Positions 17,084 through 24,739 are shown, numbered from the stretch's first letter. The stretch: 34,146 nt of DNA from Bacteroidales bacterium (GCA_017615445.1 JAGAAD010000016.1:1-34146); one strand, 5' to 3'. Notes: a model not told the origin generated them from the letters alone. Program-made: numbers and translations.

Positions 17084-17185
17084 CGGGCCCTGCTGGCGGC
17101 GAAAACGCCCGTTTTAGCGCCGGGCGCGAGTGAGATAGGGGAAGAGAACGAGAGGTGGGGATGAGTTTGAGAGGAGACAGTAAGG

Positions 17186-17218
17186 ATTGGGGGAAATGAT
17201 TGAAAATTGTTAAATTAG
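17186..17218 (+). promoter_or_regulatory. Candidate Bacteroidota promoter for the GH18 operon
   Basis: ATTG at 17186-17189 and TAAATTAG at 17211-17218 are separated by 21 bases. They resemble the TTTG and TAnnTTTG boxes, with one mismatch in the -7 box. The GH18 ATG follows four bases after the box, so transcripts would be leaderless or nearly so. Motif match only. Confidence 0.4.
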
Positions 17219-17222
17219 CGCC

Positions 17223-18386
17223 ATGAAAAAGTTACTCACCATTTTCGCAATGTTGTCGCTGAGCATCTTCACCTACACAAGGTGCACGGATGACGACAAC
17301 AAGACCTTGACTTTCGAGAAAAAACAGGCGGTCGATGAAACTCAGAATCAGACCGACCCCAACACTGATCCGAACACTGATCCTAATGGCGGTGATAACA
17401 CTGACCCCGGAACCACACCCGCGACTCCCGGAGACAGCCTCGTGATCGTGGCCTACGTGACTTATTGGGACACGGCGATTCCGGACCCGACCCTCGTCAC
17501 CCATATCAACTACGCATTCGGAAAGGTGTCCAACACTTTCAACTCCGTGGAGATTAAGACTCCAAGCCGCCTGAAGAAGATGGTGGATCTGAAAGCGAAA
17601 AATCCGAAGCTCAAGGTCCTCCTTTCTATCGGAGGTTGGGGAGCCGGCAATTTCAGCGAGATGGCGATGGACCCCGCCCTCAGGAAGAGTTTCTGCGAGG
17701 ACTGCCTTGCAAAGGTGAACCAGTACAAACTGGACGGAATAGATCTGGACTGGGAATATCCCACGAGCAACTCCGCGGGTATCTCCAGCCATCCCTCGGA
17801 CACGAAAAACTATACCGCTCTTCTTAAAGACCTCCGCGAGGTTCTCGGTGACAAGTATCTTATCACGATGGCTTCCAGTTCGAGCGCCAAGTATGTGGAC
17901 TTCAAGAACTGCATCCAGTACATGAACTTCGTAAACCTGATGACCTACGACATGGGCCGTCCTCCGAAGCACCACTCCGCTCTCTATCCTTCCTCCGGCA
18001 AGACCAGCCGCAGTGTGGACGAGTCGGTGAAGCTCCACAAAGACGCCGGCATCCCTTACGATAAGATTGTGGTGGGCGCTCCTTTCTACTGCAAGGCGGC
18101 ATCCAGCAGCGACGCCAACGACGGAACCTATTACTGCAAGATGGGCCCTCTCTTCTCCAAGTACACCGAGAAGTGGGACGATAGCGCAAAGGTGCCTTAT
18201 CTGGCCGACAACTCGGGCACGATGATGTACACCTACGACAATGTGAAATCCATAGGCCTTAAGGCAGACTATGTGATTGCGAAAAAGCTGCGCGGAATGA
18301 TGTTCTGGAACTGGGAGGGAGACAACACCACCACCTGGGAGCTGACTCACGCCATCTACGACAAGTTCTATCCCGCAGCCCAATAA
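17223..18386 (+). CDS. GH18 chitinase / endo-beta-N-acetylglucosaminidase lipoprotein
   Basis: Retaining hydrolase of beta-1,4-GlcNAc links, acting on chitin-like chains or the chitobiose core of N-glycans. 387 residues. The DxxDxDxE motif is intact in LDGIDLDWEYP (Asp171, Asp174, Asp176, catalytic acid Glu178). Other GH18 features are VLLSIGGWGAGNFSEMA, FVNLMTYDMG and GMMFWNWEGD near the end. The N-terminus is hydrophobic up to Cys21, but the preceding residues are YTR, a poor lipobox with Arg at -1. A low-complexity tether follows (about 40-70) with TDPN repeats. It starts a new transcription unit after the repeat region, in the same direction as the PUL. It probably adds the endo-acting step to the GH20/GH2 exo-enzymes, but that link is inferred. 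Confidence 0.9.
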   Translation: MKKLLTIFAMLSLSIFTYTRCTDDDNKTLTFEKKQAVDETQNQTDPNTDPNTDPNGGDNTDPGTTPATPGDSLVIVAYVTYWDTAIPDPTLVTHINYAFGKVSNTFNSVEIKTPSRLKKMVDLKAKNPKLKVLLSIGGWGAGNFSEMAMDPALRKSFCEDCLAKVNQYKLDGIDLDWEYPTSNSAGISSHPSDTKNYTALLKDLREVLGDKYLITMASSSSAKYVDFKNCIQYMNFVNLMTYDMGRPPKHHSALYPSSGKTSRSVDESVKLHKDAGIPYDKIVVGAPFYCKAASSSDANDGTYYCKMGPLFSKYTEKWDDSAKVPYLADNSGTMMYTYDNVKSIGLKADYVIAKKLRGMMFWNWEGDNTTTWELTHAIYDKFYPAAQ

Positions 18387-18397
18387 AACAAACTTTA

Positions 18398-19519
18398 ATG
18401 AGTACTAAAATTCAGAAAGTCTCCAACCGGCGCGAGATGGGTCGCTGGGTGGATTTTCCGCTAGACCTGTATAAAGACTGCGAGAACTACGTCCCCGCCC
18501 TTCGCGGAGACGAATTCGACACCTTCAACCCAAAGAAGAACGACGCCTACGAGTACTGCGAGGCGGAGTGCTATCTGGCCTACAAAGACGGAAAGGTGGC
18601 CGGCCGCATCGCCGCCATCATAAACCATAGCGCCAACAAAAAATGGGGCAAGAACGAGGTCCGCTTCGGATGGATAGATTTCATCGAAGACATGGAGGTT
18701 CTGAAGGCTCTGATAGGCGCAGTGCAGGACTTCGGAGTGGCCCACGGCTGCACCGAGATCACAGGCCCGCTTGGCTTCACCGATCTGGACCGCGAAGGTC
18801 TGCTGGTGGAGGGCTATGAAAACCTCTCGTCCTTCACCTGTATCTACAACTATCCCTACTACGGCTCGATGCTCGAAGAGCTGGGCTTCAAGAAGGATGT
18901 GGACTGGACGCAGAGAGTCGTGGACCTTGCCCCCGAGCTCCCGAAGATGTTCAAGCTCGCGCCGTACATCGAGGAACGCTCGAAGATCCACATAGCCGAG
19001 GGCAAGAACATGAACGAGCTTAACAAGCGCTACGGAATGGAGATATTCCATATGTACAACGAAAGTTTCGCTCCGCTCTATGGCTTCGCCCCCATCACGG
19101 ACAAGCAGATCGAGTCCTATCTGGCCACCTACATCCCCATCCTGGACCCGGACTTCGTGGCAATCGCCGTGAACGAAGAGGACAAGCCGATAGGCTTCGC
19201 CTTCTGCGTGCCCACCCTCGCCACCGCCGTGAAGAAATCCAACGGCCGCTTGCTCCCGTTCGGCATTTTCCGCATCCTGAAGGCCCTCAAGCACCCCACC
19301 GGACTCGAGGCCCTCATGATAGGCGTGCTGCCCGAATACCAGGGCGCAGGCGCCCCCGTGCTCCTTTTCAAGAAGGTCCACGAAAGCTGCATCAAGCGCG
19401 GCGTCAGCCGTATCATTCTCAATCCCCAGCTGGAAGAGAACTTCAAGGTGCAGACCCTTTTCGAACAATACAACCCCACCTTCTACACCAGAAGGCGTTC
19501 CTACGTTAAGACCATATGA
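18398..19519 (+). CDS. GNAT-fold acetyltransferase-like protein
   Basis: 373-residue cytoplasmic protein without signal peptide. It resembles the large, uncharacterised GNAT-related proteins of Bacteroidota. The second half carries an acetyl-CoA-loop-like stretch, MIGVLPEYQGAGAPVLLFKKV, followed by RGVSRIILNPQLEENFKVQ. The first half has YLAYKDGKVAGRIAAIINH and FGWIDFIED, which look like another GNAT-like strand pair, so a double-GNAT layout is possible. The substrate is unknown. It starts 11 bases after the GH18 stop and overlaps the following gene by 4 bases, so all three are probably on one transcript although no functional link is obvious. Confidence 0.75.
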   Translation: MSTKIQKVSNRREMGRWVDFPLDLYKDCENYVPALRGDEFDTFNPKKNDAYEYCEAECYLAYKDGKVAGRIAAIINHSANKKWGKNEVRFGWIDFIEDMEVLKALIGAVQDFGVAHGCTEITGPLGFTDLDREGLLVEGYENLSSFTCIYNYPYYGSMLEELGFKKDVDWTQRVVDLAPELPKMFKLAPYIEERSKIHIAEGKNMNELNKRYGMEIFHMYNESFAPLYGFAPITDKQIESYLATYIPILDPDFVAIAVNEEDKPIGFAFCVPTLATAVKKSNGRLLPFGIFRILKALKHPTGLEALMIGVLPEYQGAGAPVLLFKKVHESCIKRGVSRIILNPQLEENFKVQTLFEQYNPTFYTRRRSYVKTI

Positions 19520-20517
19520 GATCAGCAATCTACGGCGCCGGTTCGCTCGGAACCATCCTCGGCGCGTTCATAACTAAAAACGGAGGTCAGATAGACCTCA
19601 TCAACCACAACAAGGCCCATGTCGCCGCCCTGAAGAAAGACGGCGCGAAGGTGGTCGGCACCCTCGAGTTCACCCAGCCGGTGACAGCGCTGACGGACGA
19701 AGAGATGAGCGGCAAGTACGATATTATCTTCCTCCTCACCAAGCAGCAGAAGAATGCCGAGGTCGTCACCTTCCTGAAGGACTTCCTCGCCGAGGACGGT
19801 GTCATCGTCACCCTCCAGAACGGCATACCCGAGCTTCTGATCGGCGAGGTAGTGGGCGAAGACCGCGTCCTCGGCTGCACGGTTGCCTGGGGCGCCACGA
19901 TGAAAGGCCCCGGCGTCTGCGAGCTCACCTCCGAACCGGACAGCCTCACCTTCTCGTTGGGCAGCCTCTCCAAGAAGCCCAACCCGCATATGGACGAGGT
20001 GAAGGCCCTGCTCGAGCTGATGGGCCCCGTGGAGATAGACCAGAACTTCCTCGGCACCCGCTGGAGCAAGCTCCTTATCAACGCCTCATTCTCCGGAATG
20101 AGCACCGTCTGCGGCACCACCTTCGGCGGCGCTGCGAAGGACAAAGCCTCACGCAAGATAGTCCAGGGCATAATCAAGGAATGCATAGACGTCTGCGCTG
20201 CCGGCGGAATCAAGATCGAACCTATTCAGGGCAAGGATATAGTGAAGCTTCTGGACTATCACTCAGGCTTCAAGAAATGGCTGTCTTTCCAGATTATCCC
20301 CATCGCCATCAAGAAGCATGCGCTGCTGAAGGCCAGCATGCTCCAGGACATCGAGAACGGCAAGAAGACGGAGGTGGACGCCATCAACGGCGTGGTCTGC
20401 GCCTATGGCCGCAAGATAGGCTTCCCGACTCCTTACAACGACAAGGTGGTGGAGATTATCCACAAAATAGAAGAAGGAGAGCTGAAAGCCTCCTTCGACA
20501 ATGTGAAACTATTCTGA
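19516..20517 (+). CDS. Ketopantoate reductase-family dehydrogenase (PanE/ApbA)
   Basis: NADPH-dependent reduction of 2-dehydropantoate to pantoate (pantothenate/CoA synthesis), or a related 2-keto acid reduction. The 333 residues start directly with the Rossmann loop (AIYGAGSLGTILGAFI). They then show DIIFLLTKQQKN, VTLQNGIPE and GCTVAWGATMKGPG from the NADPH domain, and the C-terminal helical domain with WSKLLINASFSGMSTVCG and SMLQDIENGKKTEVDAINGVV, which carries the family's conserved Lys, Asn, Ser and Glu positions. Many Bacteroidota carry PanE paralogs of unknown substrate, so I leave the symbol blank. Its last 9 bases overlap the end of the convergent lipoprotein gene. Confidence 0.85.
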   Translation: MRSAIYGAGSLGTILGAFITKNGGQIDLINHNKAHVAALKKDGAKVVGTLEFTQPVTALTDEEMSGKYDIIFLLTKQQKNAEVVTFLKDFLAEDGVIVTLQNGIPELLIGEVVGEDRVLGCTVAWGATMKGPGVCELTSEPDSLTFSLGSLSKKPNPHMDEVKALLELMGPVEIDQNFLGTRWSKLLINASFSGMSTVCGTTFGGAAKDKASRKIVQGIIKECIDVCAAGGIKIEPIQGKDIVKLLDYHSGFKKWLSFQIIPIAIKKHALLKASMLQDIENGKKTEVDAINGVVCAYGRKIGFPTPYNDKVVEIIHKIEEGELKASFDNVKLF

Positions 20518-21399
20518 ATTCCAATAGGGGTCGCGCTTAACAAGTGCGACCTCTTGCGTATGTGCCGAGGGGTCGTAGGTGAAGCGGTAGTACGCCCGGT
20601 TCACGATGCCGCCCTGGAGCTCTCCGATTATGATATAGTAGATATGGCCGGTCTTGAAGCGGCCGGCATAGTCGATCTGCTTGACGCCGGTGTAGGTGAT
20701 ATTGCTCAGGATGCCGTAGTCCACGGCAAGGTCATAGGCCCTTTCGCTGTACTTGTCCAGCTTGCCCTCGATATCGAGCGGCCAGGGGATGTCCTCCACC
20801 AGGTCCAGCGCGTCCACTATACCTCCGGTGTAAGGGACGGTCTCGAGTATCTCTCCGTTCTCTCCGTCGCGCGGATACATGTAGAAATATGAACCCTGCA
20901 CGCGGGTGTCGAACCAGGCGCGGAAAGCCGCTTCGCTGCCCGTATGGACGGTAGTCAGCCAGAGCTGGTCGAAAGGCTCCTTGGTGCCTGGATCCACCAC
21001 GAAAGCGTAGATCCAGTAGTCCGTGTCCGGCTGGAGATTCTGGAAATACTTCTCCGAATCGCCGTACTGCAGGCTGTGGGACGCGAAGTCCGCGACATAG
21101 TCTTCCTGGTTCTTGAGGTAGTCGTAGCGCCAGTCAAGGTAGTCTATATAGAGCGAATCCACCATCAGCGTCATGAACTGGTCCGCTTTGTTGATAGGGT
21201 CGTATTCGTCGTTGACGGGCATGCAGCCGGTGACGTAGTATGCCACCGTGGAAGGGTAGAAATAGGCGTGGACATAGCCCTTCGTCACGCTCGCGACCTC
21301 GATCTCGAATTTCACGCCGAGGAGGTGGTACTTGGACTCCGTTTTGCAGCCGGCCAGCATCAGAAGCAGCGCGGCGAGAACCAGTGCTATCCGTTTCAT
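20509..21399 (-). CDS. Hypothetical lipoprotein
   Basis: 296 residues with lipobox LAGC (Cys18). The stretch YFQNLQPDTDYWIYAFVVD resembles the fibronectin-III/Ig-like strand pattern common in Bacteroidales surface lipoproteins. The rest is rich in Tyr and Asp with no enzyme motif that I recognise. It is the last gene of the minus-strand run headed by rubrerythrin and starts inside the stop of the hydrolase gene (ATGA overlap). The coding end overlaps the convergent PanE-family gene by 9 bases. Confidence 0.75.
   Translation of the reverse strand: MKRIALVLAALLLMLAGCKTESKYHLLGVKFEIEVASVTKGYVHAYFYPSTVAYYVTGCMPVNDEYDPINKADQFMTLMVDSLYIDYLDWRYDYLKNQEDYVADFASHSLQYGDSEKYFQNLQPDTDYWIYAFVVDPGTKEPFDQLWLTTVHTGSEAAFRAWFDTRVQGSYFYMYPRDGENGEILETVPYTGGIVDALDLVEDIPWPLDIEGKLDKYSERAYDLAVDYGILSNITYTGVKQIDYAGRFKTGHIYYIIIGELQGGIVNRAYYRFTYDPSAHTQEVALVKRDPYWNSE
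20529..20551 (+). terminator. Possible terminator hairpin of the GH18-GNAT-PanE operon
   Basis: A 10-base-pair stem (GGTCGCGCTT with AAGTGCGACC, one G-T wobble) and a 3-base loop, beginning 11 bases after the PanE-family stop. Only a weak T-run (TCTTGCGT) follows, so termination strength is uncertain. It lies inside the coding end of the convergent lipoprotein gene. Confidence 0.45.
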
Positions 21400-22664
21400 A
21401 GGCCTATCTCCTCCTCCACGAGCATGGTTTTAACGGTGTAGATAAAGCGCAGCGCGGCGGGGACGTGGCCGCCGTAGTGGCCGAAATTGTAGGTTATGTT
21501 AGCCTCCGGCCAGCGGGCGCGGGCGTGCATGGCGTTGATGAAGTCCACGGTGTCGTCGTCCATCGAGTGCAGCATGTAGACCGGTGCCTTGGGCTCCCAG
21601 TCCTGCTTGACGATGGAGTTCGCGTTCATGGCCATATAGAGCTCGGCCACTTCGTAGGTCGTGCGGTCAAGCCCGGCCTTGCTGATGAGGTCGCTGGTGG
21701 TGTAGGTCCCGAGCAGCGTGTTCATCTGCTTGGTCGAGTATTTCTTCGAGTTGAACCATTCGTCCAGGTGCTCGTAGACCAGCGGGGTGGAGAATTCCTC
21801 CATGCTCAGCGACAGCCCGGCTCCCACCTGCATGCCCTGCACGACCAGCGGCACGGCGCAAGGGTAGGCGGCGTGATTCGTCCGGACGAACTGGTCGTAG
21901 GTGGCGGTGACGTCGTAGGGGCCGCCGCCGGCGAACACGCGGCGCAGCTTGATCTGGCCGGCGTACTGAGTCTCGATCAGGCGCATCGTGCCCATGGTGT
22001 TGGCGCCGCCCTGCGAGTAGCCCATCAGCATTATGTCGTCGAACTCGGGTTCAAGGCCGGCCGCCTTCAGGAAAGGCTGCACGGCGAGGTACATGTCCAG
22101 GGTGTTGCGCGCGGTCAGGTCCAGCGCCAGGTACGGGTGTTTCTTGCCGGCTGTGATGCCGTAGCCCAGGTAATCCGGGGCGATTATGCAGTAGCCCAGC
22201 GGCACCAGCACGCCCTCGAGTGAGAAGCAGTTGGACGGCGCCTCGGCGTTCGAGCCCACGGTGTAGTGCGAGACGAGGATGAAACGCTTGAACTTGCCGT
22301 TGGAGGGCAGCATGACCTTGCCGGAAAGGGTAATCGGGTTGCCTTCCGTGTCCACGCTGGTGTATGTGCCGGCGAGCTCGATAATCTCGCCGCCGTGCGT
22401 GACATCCAGCAGTCGCTGCACGAAAAGTGTGGAGTTCGCGCCCGTGGCCTTCGTGTCCTGGTAGTCGCTCAGAAGCGTCCCGTCCGGCACATAGCAGTCC
22501 TGCGGGATGCCGTCCTTCTCCAGGTTGTCCACCTTCTGGCTGAGGACCTTGAATCCGCCGTCAGTGATTTGCGAAAGGTCAGTGAAGTCTATCCAGAACT
22601 CCTCCTGGTAGTTGCAGGAGGCCAGAAGCAGTGCGGCTAATGTTATCCTTATCAGCTTTTTCAT
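21396..22664 (-). CDS. Secreted alpha/beta-hydrolase (lipase/esterase-like) lipoprotein
   Basis: 422 residues, lipobox LASC (Cys17). The nucleophile elbow is GYSQGG with Ser217; a likely acid is in HSMDDDTVDF and the catalytic His in FGHYGGHVPAA near the C-terminus. LVPLGYCIIAPDYLGYG and HPYLALDLTARNTLD match the secretory-lipase-like group that acts on esters outside the cell. An esterase acting on acylated glycans is an alternative. It lies 2 bases after the barrel gene and overlaps the next by 4 bases, so it is co-expressed with envelope proteins of unknown role. The substrate is not visible from sequence. Confidence 0.82.
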   Translation of the reverse strand: MKKLIRITLAALLLASCNYQEEFWIDFTDLSQITDGGFKVLSQKVDNLEKDGIPQDCYVPDGTLLSDYQDTKATGANSTLFVQRLLDVTHGGEIIELAGTYTSVDTEGNPITLSGKVMLPSNGKFKRFILVSHYTVGSNAEAPSNCFSLEGVLVPLGYCIIAPDYLGYGITAGKKHPYLALDLTARNTLDMYLAVQPFLKAAGLEPEFDDIMLMGYSQGGANTMGTMRLIETQYAGQIKLRRVFAGGGPYDVTATYDQFVRTNHAAYPCAVPLVVQGMQVGAGLSLSMEEFSTPLVYEHLDEWFNSKKYSTKQMNTLLGTYTTSDLISKAGLDRTTYEVAELYMAMNANSIVKQDWEPKAPVYMLHSMDDDTVDFINAMHARARWPEANITYNFGHYGGHVPAALRFIYTVKTMLVEEEIGL

Positions 22665-22666
22665 AA

Positions 22667-23392
22667 CTAGAACCTGACTCCTGCAGAAACACTTACTATT
22701 TTACTCAGCGCCGAATAGAGATTCAGCGCATCCTTGAGGGCGAAATGAGAGCCCAGTTCTCCCGCCACGAAGAAATGCTTGTAACCGTACTGGACGCCGA
22801 GCAGGGTCGGCGAGAAGGCGATTCCTACCTCGGTTTGCCGGCCGTACATATCGATTTCCGTCCCGGTGTTGATGTCCAGGCCGGCGTGGAAAGCGGAATA
22901 GACACACCACTTGTTGCTCTTGCGGTACCAGTTGACGCGGGCGTGGCCCATAATGGCGTAGTTGTAACAGTTTTCGTGGGATGTGCCGACCGGATCGTCA
23001 GAGCCGCCCTGGTAGCTTACGTTATCCCACTGGAAGCCGAAGAAATCAAGTTGCAGGCCGAAGCTCCATCTGTTGTCCGGAGTCCAGTTGTACTCCATGA
23101 AGAAGTGCGGCAGATAGGAGTGATTCTGCTGCTCCACGAACGTAACGCCGGCAGGTGCTGTTGCATAAGGCCTGTGGGGCGTGTCCGGGAAAGCGATGGT
23201 GTCGAAGAAACCGTCGCCGACTCCCAGACGGATCTCATGCTGATATGGCTTGACGATCCCGGCCTTACGGGCGATAATCTCGTGGTTCTCCGCGATAATC
23301 TTCGCCACGGTGCTGTCCGTCTGAGCTCTTGCGCTCAGGCAGGCGAGGCCCAGAAGGGCCAGCGTGGCTAGAATTATCGGCTTGATGCGCAT
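22667..23392 (-). CDS. Small outer-membrane beta-barrel protein
   Basis: 241 residues with a classical signal peptide cut probably after ARA (residue 23). The mature protein alternates polar and aromatic residues in strands (HEIRLGVGDGFF, RWSFGLQLDFFGFQW, AIMGHARVNWYR, EVGIAFSPTLLGVQYGYKHFFVAGEL) and ends in AGVRF with the terminal aromatic expected for outer-membrane insertion. Its length fits an 8- to 10-strand barrel. It sits 9 bases after the upstream lipoprotein gene. No specific family was recognised. Confidence 0.75.
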   Translation of the reverse strand: MRIKPIILATLALLGLACLSARAQTDSTVAKIIAENHEIIARKAGIVKPYQHEIRLGVGDGFFDTIAFPDTPHRPYATAPAGVTFVEQQNHSYLPHFFMEYNWTPDNRWSFGLQLDFFGFQWDNVSYQGGSDDPVGTSHENCYNYAIMGHARVNWYRKSNKWCVYSAFHAGLDINTGTEIDMYGRQTEVGIAFSPTLLGVQYGYKHFFVAGELGSHFALKDALNLYSALSKIVSVSAGVRF

Positions 23393-23401
23393 CTATGGCC
23401 G

Positions 23402-24118
23402 CTAGATCGTTATCGTTTCGTACTTATATGTGCCGTAAGATGTCAGGGTCCAGGTGCCGTCGTCCGCGGCTACGTAGCGCTTGAAATCGACGGTGTTGGT
23501 CAGGCTCTGATAGATGCTTTTGTTGGTCTTTTTGTTGTCCAGGTAGGTGGTGACGATGGTCAGATTGTCTTCGTAGGAGGTGACGGTCTCCTCTTTATTG
23601 ACATACTTCCATTCCTTCTTCTCTGCGTCCCAGACATAAAAGTCCACGGTGACGCAGCCGGAATAGGAATGGATTACCCTCATTTCAGTGTGCTCTCCCC
23701 CTTCGTAGGTGAAGATGGAATAAAAGCCGCCGTCGTAGGAGTACTCCTCGCGCAGGGTCTCAGCCCCCGAGGGGTCAGTGACTATCACGCTGTCCGGCAT
23801 GCTGCGATAGTAATCGCGGTAGAAGATCTTCGTCTCGCTGCTGGGCACGAGGACACCGTCCACAACTGTGGAATCCGTCTGAATCTCGCAGTTGTCCACA
23901 TAGCGGGTGTAGGACACGCTCTCCAGAGCGCCGTCCAGGGTGGTGGTGATGCAGACGCCATCCTCCGGGTAGGCGTATGTGCTGACTCTCTTTTCAGAAC
24001 CGTCCGCCTTGCACTCCTCCACGGAGGCCACACGGTTGATGGTGTAGTGGTTCTCATAATCCTTCTCGCAGGCCGCGAAACACAGCGCTGCAAGAAGGAT
24101 AAAGCTCAATTTCTTCAT
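23402..24118 (-). CDS. Hypothetical lipoprotein
   Basis: 238 residues with lipobox FAAC (Cys17). The mature part is beta-rich with repeated Tyr/Thr strands (RVSTYAYPEDGVCITTTL, TKIFYRDYYRSM, EETVTSYEDNLTIVTTYL), similar in style to secreted proteins built of short repeated hairpins. No catalytic motif was recognised. It starts 3 bases after the rubrerythrin stop, so the two are almost certainly co-transcribed. Confidence 0.75.
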   Translation of the reverse strand: MKKLSFILLAALCFAACEKDYENHYTINRVASVEECKADGSEKRVSTYAYPEDGVCITTTLDGALESVSYTRYVDNCEIQTDSTVVDGVLVPSSETKIFYRDYYRSMPDSVIVTDPSGAETLREEYSYDGGFYSIFTYEGGEHTEMRVIHSYSGCVTVDFYVWDAEKKEWKYVNKEETVTSYEDNLTIVTTYLDNKKTNKSIYQSLTNTVDFKRYVAADDGTWTLTSYGTYKYETITI

Positions 24119-24121
24119 AGA

Positions 24122-24664
24122 CTAATAATTCTCTGCGTGCAGCTCGAAGTAGGCCTGCGGGTGGTTGCAGACGGGGCAGGTCTCCGGGGCTTTCTCGCCC
24201 ACGACTATATGTCCGCAGTTTCTGCACTCCCACACCTTCACGCTGCTCTTTTCGAACACCTTGGCAGTCTCCACATTCTTCAGGAGGGCGCGGTAACGCT
24301 CTTCGTGGCGTTTTTCGATCGCTGCCACTCCGCGGAACTTCTCTGCGAGCTCGGTGAAGCCCTCAGCCTCGGCTGTCTTGGCGAAGCCTTCGTACATGTC
24401 CGTCCATTCGTAGTTCTCTCCCTCGGCTGCATCCAGAAGGTTCTGAGCGGTGTTCCCGATTCCGTCGTTCAGCTCCTTGTACCACATCTTCGCGTGCTCC
24501 TTTTCGTTGTCTGCGGTCTTAAGGAAGATCTCTGCGATCTGCTCGAAACCTTCTTTCTTTGCCTTCGATGCGAAATAGGTGTACTTGTTGCGTGCCTGAG
24601 ACTCTCCGGCGAATGCCGCTGCCAGGTTTTCGGCTGTCTTGGTTCCTGCGTACTTGCTGTTCAT
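24122..24664 (-). CDS. Rubrerythrin
   Basis: Non-haem iron peroxidase that reduces hydrogen peroxide in anaerobes. The 180-residue protein has a ferritin-like four-helix di-iron domain ([20 protein letters not shown], the ExxH pairs in [10 protein letters not shown] and IEKRHEERY) and a C-terminal rubredoxin domain with two CxxC knuckles (CRNC and CPVC). The start at 24664 ([10 protein letters not shown]) is preferred: it gives the family's usual N-terminus and lies about 23 bases after a TAnnTTTG promoter box. The in-frame ATG at 24700 lies upstream of that box. First gene of a five-gene run with four envelope proteins. Confidence 0.95.
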   Translation of the reverse strand: MNSKYAGTKTAENLAAAFAGESQARNKYTYFASKAKKEGFEQIAEIFLKTADNEKEHAKMWYKELNDGIGNTAQNLLDAAEGENYEWTDMYEGFAKTAEAEGFTELAEKFRGVAAIEKRHEERYRALLKNVETAKVFEKSSVKVWECRNCGHIVVGEKAPETCPVCNHPQAYFELHAENY

Positions 24665-24679
24665 AGTGTTAATATTTTT

Positions 24680-24693
24680 ATTTTGCTCAAAAT
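24680..24693. promoter_or_regulatory. 14-base palindrome, candidate operator at the rubrerythrin promoter
   Basis: ATTTTGCTCAAAAT is a perfect inverted repeat (6-base arms, 2-base centre) that overlaps the -7 box of the rubrerythrin promoter. A repressor bound here would block that promoter. Peroxide-responsive control is plausible for rubrerythrin, but no regulator can be named from the motif. Confidence 0.4.
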
Positions 24694-24695
24694 TA
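24688..24695 (-). promoter_or_regulatory. -7 promoter box for the rubrerythrin operon
   Basis: On the minus strand the bases read TAATTTTG, a full match to the Bacteroidota TAnnTTTG box. It lies 23 bases before the rubrerythrin ATG at 24664. No good TTTG box was found at the usual distance upstream. Confidence 0.6.
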
Positions 24696-24722
24696 ATCAT
24701 TCTTTATGTAAAAGAGAAATAT

Positions 24723-24730
24723 TAAATTTG
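24723..24730 (+). promoter_or_regulatory. -7 promoter box for the tcdA-glpK-glpF operon
   Basis: TAAATTTG, a full match to TAnnTTTG. The ATG of the TcdA-type gene follows 9 bases after the box, implying a 5' leader of only a few bases. It diverges from the rubrerythrin promoter 27 bases away. Confidence 0.6.
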
Positions 24731-24739
24731 TAAGACCAC

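Larger units (their letters stand above)
16863..17222. other. Gene-free 360-base region with structured repeats
   Basis: No credible gene lies here. The first 245 bases hold a nested arrangement: short TTTTCGCCGCC boxes at 16863-16873 and 16882-16892 with an inverted copy at 17095-17105, two 34-base direct repeats, and between them a long inverted repeat. The section 17106-17185 shows nothing I can name. The last 37 bases carry a candidate promoter for the GH18 gene. A 64-codon open frame at 16970-17164 crosses the repeats and has no plausible protein features. Confidence 0.75.

Noticed and set aside
16970..17164. A small 64-codon plus-strand open frame in the repeat region
   Set aside because: It starts inside the left arm of the inverted repeat and runs through repeat sequence. 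The translation has no plausible protein character.
17350..17400. Short tandem repeats that could suggest a CRISPR or satellite
   Set aside because: They encode the TDPN repeats of the GH18 tether, with a period of 12 bases, no spacers, and in-frame within the gene.
17232..18383. A 383-codon minus-strand open frame spanning the whole GH18 gene
   Set aside because: It mirrors the GH18 gene almost end to end. Its translation is Val/His/Gly-rich without recognisable folds, so it is a shadow of the real gene.
18461..19528. A 355-codon minus-strand open frame opposite the GNAT-like gene
   Set aside because: It is antisense to a convincing protein, with the same Leu/Val/Glu-rich shadow composition and no start context of its own.
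24665..24700. An upstream ATG extending rubrerythrin by 12 residues
   Set aside because: The ATG at 24700 lies upstream of the -7 promoter box at 24688-24695, and the added residues are not typical of rubrerythrins.
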